From: Cerasicoccus frondis
Lineage (GTDB): Bacteria; Verrucomicrobiota; Verrucomicrobiia; Opitutales; Cerasicoccaceae
Assembly: GCA_031296915.1 (NCBI GenBank)
Contig: JAVDPC010000007.1
Span: forward strand, 164,019 to 228,018
DNA: 64,000 nt
Direction of reading: 5' to 3'
Below, piece after piece: positions 59,801-64,000 of the stretch. The notes beneath the pieces were generated by a model. That model did no database searches and was not told the DNA's origin. It saw nothing but the letters and a program-made list of their open reading frames with translations. A program made the translations under genes and the position numbers. Each line of letters starts with the position of its first letter. Position 1 is the first letter of the stretch.

Positions 59801-60793
59801 TTAGGGAACCGGCACGGTTTCCAAAATCTTATAAACCAGTTGCTCGCTGGTGAAGTCTTCCGCCTCGGCTTCGTAGGAGGGGATGACGCGGTGGCGGAGC
59901 ACGTCGACGCCGATCGTTTTGATGTCCTGTGGGGTCACGTAGCCGCGGCCGTTGAGGAACGCCCAGGCCTTGGCGGCGAGGGTGATGGCGATCGTGGCGC
60001 GCGGGCTGGCGCCAAATTGTACGAAGTTGTCAATGTTCAGGCCGTAGTCGCTCGGCTTGCGGGTCGCAAAGACCAGATCAACCACGTAATCGCGGACCTT
60101 TTCGTCGATGTAAATTTCGTCGACGACCTTGCGCGCTTCGAGAATCTGCTCCGGTGTGATGACGGGCGTGATGTCCATTTTGGGCGCGGTCGAGGCCATG
60201 GCGTCGAGGATCTGGCGCTCTTCGGCGCGCGACGGGTAGCCGATCTTCAGCTTGAGCATGAAGCGATCAACCTGCGCCTCGGGCAGCGGGTAGGTGCCCT
60301 CCTGGTCGATCGGGTTTTCCGTGGCCAACACGAGGAACGGCGCGGGCAGCTTGTGCGTCTCGTCGCCGAGCGTTACCTGGCGCTCCTGCATCGCTTCGAG
60401 CAGGGCGGACTGCACCTTGGCCGGCGCGCGGTTAATTTCGTCGGCCAGGACGATGTTCGCGAAGACCGGGCCTTTCTTGGTGAAGAATTCGCCCTTTTGC
60501 GGGTTGTAAATAAGCGTGCCGACGATGTCGGCGGGCAGCAGGTCGGGCGTGAACTGGATGCGCGAAAAGTCGGCGTGGATCGCGCTGGCCAGCGTGCGCA
60601 CGGAGAGGGTTTTCGCGAGGCCTGGGACACCTTCGAGCAGCACGTGGCCGTTGGCCAAAATGCCGACGATGAGGCGGTCAACCAGGTATTGCTGGCCGAC
60701 GATGACCTTCGCGATCTCCTGCCGCAATTGCGGGACCCAGGCGGAGGCCTCTTTCACGCGTTCATTGACTTCTGAAAGGGAGGATGCGGACAT
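59801..60793 (-). CDS. moxR: MoxR family AAA+ ATPase of the Bat operon
   Basis: The 330-residue protein has Walker A GVPGLAKTLSVRTLA, where Ala replaces the usual Gly before Lys (GLAKT, common in this MoxR subgroup). It also has IQFTPDLLPADIVGTLIYNP, FANIVLADEINRAPAKVQSA, the sensor block LATENPIDQEGTYPLPEAQV and the lid FGASPRATIAITLAAKAW. It heads the operon moxR-DUF58-DUF4381-batA-batBC-batD-batE. ATG at 60793 is preferred to the more upstream 60841. Confidence 0.94.
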   Translation of the reverse strand: MSASSLSEVNERVKEASAWVPQLRQEIAKVIVGQQYLVDRLIVGILANGHVLLEGVPGLAKTLSVRTLASAIHADFSRIQFTPDLLPADIVGTLIYNPQKGEFFTKKGPVFANIVLADEINRAPAKVQSALLEAMQERQVTLGDETHKLPAPFLVLATENPIDQEGTYPLPEAQVDRFMLKLKIGYPSRAEERQILDAMASTAPKMDITPVITPEQILEARKVVDEIYIDEKVRDYVVDLVFATRKPSDYGLNIDNFVQFGASPRATIAITLAAKAWAFLNGRGYVTPQDIKTIGVDVLRHRVIPSYEAEAEDFTSEQLVYKILETVPVP

Positions 60794-61178
60794 AGCTGAT
60801 TGGTTTAGGTTAAGCCCGAGGCCTTGCCTTTTCCCCAGCAAGGCTCGCTAGGTCGAGAAAGACACGGGTTCAGGTGGTTGGTTTCAATAATTCTGAGTGC
60901 CAGCGGAGGAAATATATTCCGCAAAAATCAGCAAAAACGATGCACGTTTCAGGTCAAGGCCGTATGCTGGGGGTGCTGAAACGGGCTGGCGGGGGAAGAT
61001 TGCCTGTGGATCGTGGTCACATAGCAAGCGCACGATAGAAAATAGCCTGAATGGCAGTGCACTGACTGAACGTGGAGGGTAGGGGCTCCGGGTCTTAGCG
61101 TGAACCACTCATGCGTTTTTGAATCTCACGCAAAGACGCAAAGACCCAAAGGGAATACGAGGAAAGATACTCTGACCG
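60794..61178. other. Junction between Bat operon and cassette array
   Basis: About 385 bp with no gene. The left part should hold the moxR promoter. From about 61080 a palindromic repeat occurs (GGGTCTTAGCGTGAAC ... TCTCACGCAAAGACG plus CAAAGACCC) that is shared with 62886-62940 and 3712-3767. GAACGTGGAGGG at 61068-61079 resembles the site ends at 63396 and may be a decayed outermost attC-like site. Confidence 0.5.
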
Positions 61179-61240
61179 AACGCTAAGGGTATGTGCGGAA
61201 AATGCGCCAGCATTTTTCGTCACATATCCCGATTTTTTCT
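61179..61240 (-). repeat. attC-like site 1
   Basis: AACGCTAAG (61179-61187) leads into a hairpin GGGTATGTG...CACATATCCC with inner CG and GAAAATGC/GCATTTTT pairs and loop GCCA (61187-61230), including unpaired bases. The expected GTT end on the gene side is not clear here. Confidence 0.65.
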
Positions 61241-61249
61241 ATTCATTCA

Positions 61250-61840
61250 CTATTGAATTCTATCAACGATTCTTCTCACCTCTTTGAAATCCTTATATGG
61301 CCTTAGCTCCCAAGGTATTACACTAAAATCTAAGCTCCACATCGAATCGCATTCATCACATTGATACCACCTGATCCCTGAGACCTTAGACTCATACAAA
61401 TTTAATATTCCTTGGCCATTACAGCAAGATTTTGGGCTGCTGCGAATAATGAACGAACATAGTTTGCATTTTCGTGCCTCAAATCCTATAGGTGGTTGAC
61501 CAATGGAAACAACAGCATAGCCACCACATTCTGAGCAACGTGTAGCTCCATCAACCTCTGCTAAACTCGCTTTAGCACCCAAGGATTCTAATGAAACGAT
61601 AAGTTCTTCAGCATCAGATAAACTAGAAACCACCAAGCGTTTAGACTTACCTCCTAGGATAGATGAGCACACGTCTTGATGATTCAATGGAGGCTGCAGT
61701 ATAACATACCTTCTCAGCAAGTCCAAAACTCTTTCCCTGAGTTGCTCGTCCATTGCTTTCAGCTCTTTAAAGGATTTAGCCGTAGGTTTTTCAACCTCGC
61801 TCCATCCAGTGAAAGCAACACTAGTCAGATCTTCTTTCAT
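61250..61840 (-). CDS. Cassette gene: hypothetical protein with Cys pairs
   Basis: The 196-residue protein has several CxxC-type pairs (RCSECGGY, KCKLCSF, SCCNG, QCDECDSMW), likely zinc-binding. The N-terminal helical part carries LVVSSLSDAEELIVSLESLG. No family is recognised. The start codon is 3 bp from the next attC-like site and the stop 10 bp from site 1, so the gene fills its cassette. Confidence 0.65.
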   Translation of the reverse strand: MKEDLTSVAFTGWSEVEKPTAKSFKELKAMDEQLRERVLDLLRRYVILQPPLNHQDVCSSILGGKSKRLVVSSLSDAEELIVSLESLGAKASLAEVDGATRCSECGGYAVVSIGQPPIGFEARKCKLCSFIIRSSPKSCCNGQGILNLYESKVSGIRWYQCDECDSMWSLDFSVIPWELRPYKDFKEVRRIVDRIQ

Positions 61841-61842
61841 AG

Positions 61843-61913
61843 AACGCTAAGCTGTGGCACGAAGTGAGCGGAGCGAACGGAGTTGTCCACAAGCGACTTG
61901 TTCGAATCTTTCG
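61843..61913 (-). repeat. attC-like site 2
   Basis: AACGCTAAG (61843-61851) is followed by CTGTGG...TCCACAAG and inner AGTGAGC/AGCG pairs, then CGACTTGTTCG near 61893-61903, which supplies the GTT end. Pairing is weaker than in the other sites. Confidence 0.6.
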
Positions 61914-62348
61914 TTACCATTCATGTGAGATTTCTCCGAGATAGACTAGTTCAACACCAGAAGCCAAAAAAGAACGCGGATTCGATACTTGGCGATGTTC
62001 TCCGAACTTGGGTTGATGATCAATCCCCATCATCGCGAAACTGTTATAGTCTGCGATTCCCAATTCTCTGAGCTTCTCTTCGACAATGGGAGCCCATTTT
62101 TCAACCCAAGAGTGGCCTACAAACATTTTCTCCAGGCTTGAACTTTCTTTCGAGCTAAATCCAAATTCAAAAAAATCATGATCAAACCATGTCTCTCCTT
62201 GAGATGCGATGAACTCACTAAGAGGTAATTCGTCGTTATCTTCATTTTCTTCGTCGAAATACGATTCATCCTCTTTAAAGAATTCCTTGCAACGATTGCC
62301 ATCTGAAAATTTGCAAATCCAAAATTGTGATCTAATTCTTTTGGCCAT
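61914..62348 (-). CDS. Cassette gene: Imm22-like immunity protein candidate
   Basis: The 144-residue protein resembles the immunity protein 22 (DUF4284) pattern: SQFWICKFSDGNRCKEFF near the start, an acidic stretch (YFDEENEDNDELPLSEFI), then TWFDHDFFEFGF with the typical W-F-D-x-D-F/E arrangement, and SSLEKMFVGHSW. Such proteins neutralise toxins of polymorphic or contact-dependent systems. No toxin is adjacent, which fits a stand-alone cassette. The assignment is by eye and should be treated as tentative. Confidence 0.55.
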   Translation of the reverse strand: MAKRIRSQFWICKFSDGNRCKEFFKEDESYFDEENEDNDELPLSEFIASQGETWFDHDFFEFGFSSKESSSLEKMFVGHSWVEKWAPIVEEKLRELGIADYNSFAMMGIDHQPKFGEHRQVSNPRSFLASGVELVYLGEISHEW

Positions 62349-62359
62349 ATAATTTTTCG

Positions 62360-62412
62360 AACGCTAAGAGTAGGTGCGATGTGAATCGTCACCTACCTCG
62401 GTTGGTTGTGCT
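62360..62412 (-). repeat. attC-like site 3
   Basis: AACGCTAAG (62360-62368), hairpin GTAGGTG-CGAT-GTGA-ATCG-T-CACCTAC (62370-62396) with one extra-helical T, then CTCGGTTGGTTG giving GTT ends. The coding frame to its right runs into the site. Confidence 0.72.
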
Positions 62413-62684
62413 TTTGGTCCTTCTATGTGAAGTAAAAGAACCTCTTTCAATTCAGATTCGGTTACAGGCTTAGATTCCGTCCCCCATTCATTGCGACAGC
62501 GCTCAGCCATCGAGGTCCATTCCGATGCGATTGATCTTATATCCTGATCTATTTCTTCGCCTTGCATTTCGTTCTGCGTCGATAGGCATGCATAGTAGAA
62601 TTCAATGAACTCCAAATTCCCAAACACGTATTGATTCGCATGATGAACCAAAGAGCGAAAGCTTGTTGAGAATTGCTTATTCAT
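62364..62684 (-). CDS. Cassette gene: hypothetical helical protein
   Basis: The 106-residue protein is helical and soluble (VFGNLEFIEFYYACLSTQNE, DQDIRSIASEWTSMAERCRN). The size and helix pattern recall small immunity-type proteins, but no family is recognised. The last 15-20 residues (KAQPTEVGDDSHRTYS) are encoded by the attC-like site, so the frame seems to have been extended by the site. Confidence 0.6.
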   Translation of the reverse strand: MNKQFSTSFRSLVHHANQYVFGNLEFIEFYYACLSTQNEMQGEEIDQDIRSIASEWTSMAERCRNEWGTESKPVTESELKEVLLLHIEGPKAQPTEVGDDSHRTYS

Positions 62685-62695
62685 TTTTGCTGCAC

Positions 62696-62905
62696 AACGC
62701 TAAGAGTAGCTGACCGTCATGAAGCGCCGAAAGGCGCGGAATGAAGGGTCAGCTATCTTGACTGGTTCGGTTGCTGGTTGCGGTTGCATGGTCGTGGAGT
62801 GGGAATCTTTGTAGGTGGGTTTCAGGTGGATAGCAATTCCTCAGTGTGATGGGAATACCTTTTCTGTCGTGAAGTGGCTTTGGGTTTCCGGTTCTTGGCG
62901 TGAAC
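62696..62905 (-). repeat. 210-bp direct repeat, copy 1 (contains attC-like site 4 and gene-less unit)
   Basis: The attC-like site has AACGCTAAG (62696-62704) and a 9-bp perfect outer stem TAGCTGACC/GGTCAGCTA (62707-62755) with an inner GCGCC-GAAA-GGCGC hairpin, then GACTGGTTCGGTTG. The rest is a gene-less segment ending with the GGTTCTTGGCGTGAAC word. The whole is about 90% identical to 63791-64000. The region 62756-62979 has no gene. Confidence 0.75.
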
Positions 62906-62979
62906 AACTCATGCGTTAATGAATCTCACGCGAAGACCCAAAGGCGCGAAGAGTTTCTTAGGAGTGGCAATGTTGACCG

Positions 62980-63042
62980 AACGTCGAGGTCTCACGCGGC
63001 GCTTGTCGCCGTTGTGAGCACCGCCTTGATATGCTTATTGTT
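62980..63042 (-). repeat. attC-like site 5
   Basis: AACGTCGAG (62981 on) leads to a stem CTCAC-G-CGGCG / CGCCG-TT-GTGAG (about 62991-63017, loop CTTGT-like) with asymmetric bulge, and the gene-side end GTTTAAA at 63038-63044 overlaps the gene stop. Confidence 0.55.
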
Positions 63043-63382
63043 TAAATTGTGGATCATGGTCGATAGCTCCGAGAACGGCATCGTCTCCTTCATAAAATCG
63101 CTTCAACCTCGCCAACATCTCATCCTTGGTATTGTGCAGTTCGCAACCAACGATCCAAGCATCATGACTCGGAAGCTGATACATGTTCTTCTTTAATTCG
63201 TCTGACCATTCTGTTTCGCGAACAACTTGCCTAAGAAGTGCGGAAATCAGGTTAAGGTAACCATCTTTCGTTCCAAGCAAAGTAGACTCGTCCGTATGCT
63301 CAGAAGCGATAACACAAGAAGCTGAATCATCGGTGATCGATGACTCAAGAAGTTCTAGTGCTTGTTGCAGTTTGGGATCCAT
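63035..63382 (-). CDS. Cassette gene: hypothetical protein
   Basis: The 115-residue protein is acidic and soluble (LQQALELLESSITDDSASCV, YLNLISALLRQVVRETEW, HDAWIVGCELHNTKDEMLAR). No family is recognised. It starts 14 bp from attC-like site 6 and ends inside site 5. Confidence 0.6.
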   Translation of the reverse strand: MDPKLQQALELLESSITDDSASCVIASEHTDESTLLGTKDGYLNLISALLRQVVRETEWSDELKKNMYQLPSHDAWIVGCELHNTKDEMLARLKRFYEGDDAVLGAIDHDPQFKQ

Positions 63383-63395
63383 TTCATATCTGCAT

Positions 63396-63458
63396 AACGT
63401 GGAGGGTATATGCGAAAATGCGCCAGCATTTTACGTCATATATCCCGCTTGGTTAGCG
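63396..63458 (-). repeat. attC-like site 6
   Basis: AACGTGGA (63396 on), hairpin GGGTATATG-CG-AAAATGC-GCCA-GCATTTT-A-CG-T-CATATATCCC (63404-63446) with extra-helical A and T, and GGTTAGCG at 63451-63458. The stem is almost the same as in site 1. Confidence 0.75.
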
Positions 63459-63780
63459 CTTCTACAGTTGGTATAGCTTTCCACCACAGGTAGAGAGTTG
63501 TTAGCCCATATAATCCAGCGCCGAGAAATGCGCATATCGCAATATTTATTTTGCCGTTGAATATAAGCAAACAACTGGTGAATAACCATAAAACAAAAAG
63601 TAACAGGGCTGGAATCTGGGTCCAGCGCCAATTCATCAACATTCCGAGGCCAACCAAATAACCTAAGCAGACGGATGTTAGCCCGAACCAACTCAAGCCA
63701 AGGCCATTCTTAAGGAGAGCAATCGTTGCTCCAAGCAATAGAACGATCCCCATGCGCTGAATGTGATTCGGATATTTCAT
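63436..63780 (-). CDS. Cassette gene: small four-helix membrane protein
   Basis: The 114-residue protein is nearly all membrane helix: MGIVLLLGATIALLKNGLG, LTSVCLGYLVGLGMLMNW, QIPALLLFVLWLFTSCLLIF and IAICAFLGAGLYGLTTLYLW. No family is recognised. The stop codon lies inside attC-like site 6, and the start is 10 bp from site 7. Confidence 0.65.
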   Translation of the reverse strand: MKYPNHIQRMGIVLLLGATIALLKNGLGLSWFGLTSVCLGYLVGLGMLMNWRWTQIPALLLFVLWLFTSCLLIFNGKINIAICAFLGAGLYGLTTLYLWWKAIPTVEALTKRDI

Positions 63781-63790
63781 CTACTTCGCT

Positions 63791-64000
63791 AACGCTAAGA
63801 GTAGCTGACCGTCATGGAGCGCCTAAAGGCGCGGAATGAAGGGTCAGCTATCTCGACTGGTTCGGTTGCTGGTTGCGGTTGCATGGTGGAGGAGTGGAAT
63901 TGGTTGTAGGTGGGTTTCAGGTAGATGGCAATTCCTCAGTGTGATTGGAATGCCTTTTCTGTAGTGGAGTGGCTTTGGGTCTCCGGGTCTTGGCGTGAAC
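63791..64000 (-). repeat. 210-bp direct repeat, copy 2 (contains attC-like site 7), cut by window end
   Basis: The attC-like site starts with AACGCTAAG (63791-63799) and a stem TAGCTGACC/GGTCAGCTA (63802-63850) with inner GCGCC-TAAA-GGCGC, followed by GACTGGTTCGGTTG. The loop change from GAAA to TAAA leaves pairing intact. The similarity to copy 1 continues to the last base of the window, so the unit probably extends beyond it. Confidence 0.75.

Larger units (their letters stand above)
61179..64000 (-). mobile_element. Integron-type gene-cassette array (distal part)
   Basis: Five small genes and at least one gene-less unit are all oriented on the minus strand. They are separated by seven hairpin-forming sites (61179, 61843, 62360, 62696, 62980, 63396, 63791) with AAC...GTT-type ends. 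Five share AACGCTAAG at one end, three to ten bases from the start codon of the next gene. Two hairpins (61187-61230 and 63404-63446) are nearly the same, as are those at 62707 and 63802. The genes are AT-richer and unrelated. This fits attC-bounded cassettes whose integrase would lie to the right, outside the window. No integrase is visible, so the call rests on site structure. Confidence 0.72.

Noticed and set aside
61187-61230. Hairpin read as a Rho-independent terminator of the cassette gene
   Set aside because: It is AT-rich inside, carries bulges, has no T run on the minus-strand 3' side, and its near-identical copy occurs at another cassette boundary, so an attC-like site fits better.

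Overview
The window looks like a chromosomal stretch from a free-living, moderately GC-rich Gram-negative bacterium of the Verrucomicrobiota, most likely an Opitutales-type lineage. This is an inference from gene content: PEP-CTERM secreted proteins with the C-terminal Val-Pro-Glu-Pro motif, a very large secreted beta-helix protein with a C-terminal region typical of verrucomicrobial exoproteins, a secreted heparinase-type polysaccharide lyase, and complete MoxR/DUF58/VWA gene sets. No phylogenetic marker was tested.

Layout. 1-9.3 kb: end of a pyruvate carboxylase-type gene, an LpxL-like acyltransferase, metF behind a leader with long G and C homopolymers, a membrane protein/winged-helix pair, a lipoprotein, an endonuclease/exonuclease/phosphatase-fold membrane protein, a proteasome-fold protein, an MscS channel and a VOC protein. 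9.6-20.4 kb: recQ, a PEP-CTERM protein, a MoxR-DUF58-DUF4129 operon, ychF, a pair of genes with Cys/Gly-rich tails, and a lone receiver-domain protein. 20.6-28.8 kb: six codirectional minus-strand genes (pyrG, AraC regulator, polysaccharide lyase, ABC ATPase, AlgI-type MBOAT, AlgJ-type protein), which suggest a polysaccharide degradation/O-acetylation function. 29-46 kb: YbgC thioesterase, small envelope proteins, a 2093-residue secreted protein, tRNA-Tyr, two translationally coupled ClC transporters, a haem-binding protein, aroK, a polyprenyl synthase and rimO. 46-52 kb: an AT-rich patch with orphan genes, a 22-bp tandem repeat, an ABC1/UbiB kinase, a second PEP-CTERM protein, a TetR regulator and a TIM-barrel isomerase. 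52-60.8 kb: a complete Bat (aerotolerance-type) operon in which BatB and BatC are fused.

61.2-64 kb is the most unusual part. Small AT-richer genes all lie on the minus strand. Each is followed by a long imperfect hairpin bounded by AAC/GTT-type ends, and the motif AACGCTAAG recurs at five boundaries. One 210-bp gene-less unit is present twice. This is what the distal end of a chromosomal integron gene-cassette array looks like; an integrase would be expected to the right of the window. One cassette resembles an Imm22-type immunity protein.

A second window-wide signal is a dyad, CTTTGC-N3-GCAAAG. It occurs exactly six times and with one mismatch at least five more times, in coding and non-coding DNA and in more than one reading frame. 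That is far more than chance would give, so it looks like a DNA-level element. Several other hairpin or palindromic dispersed repeats lie between genes.
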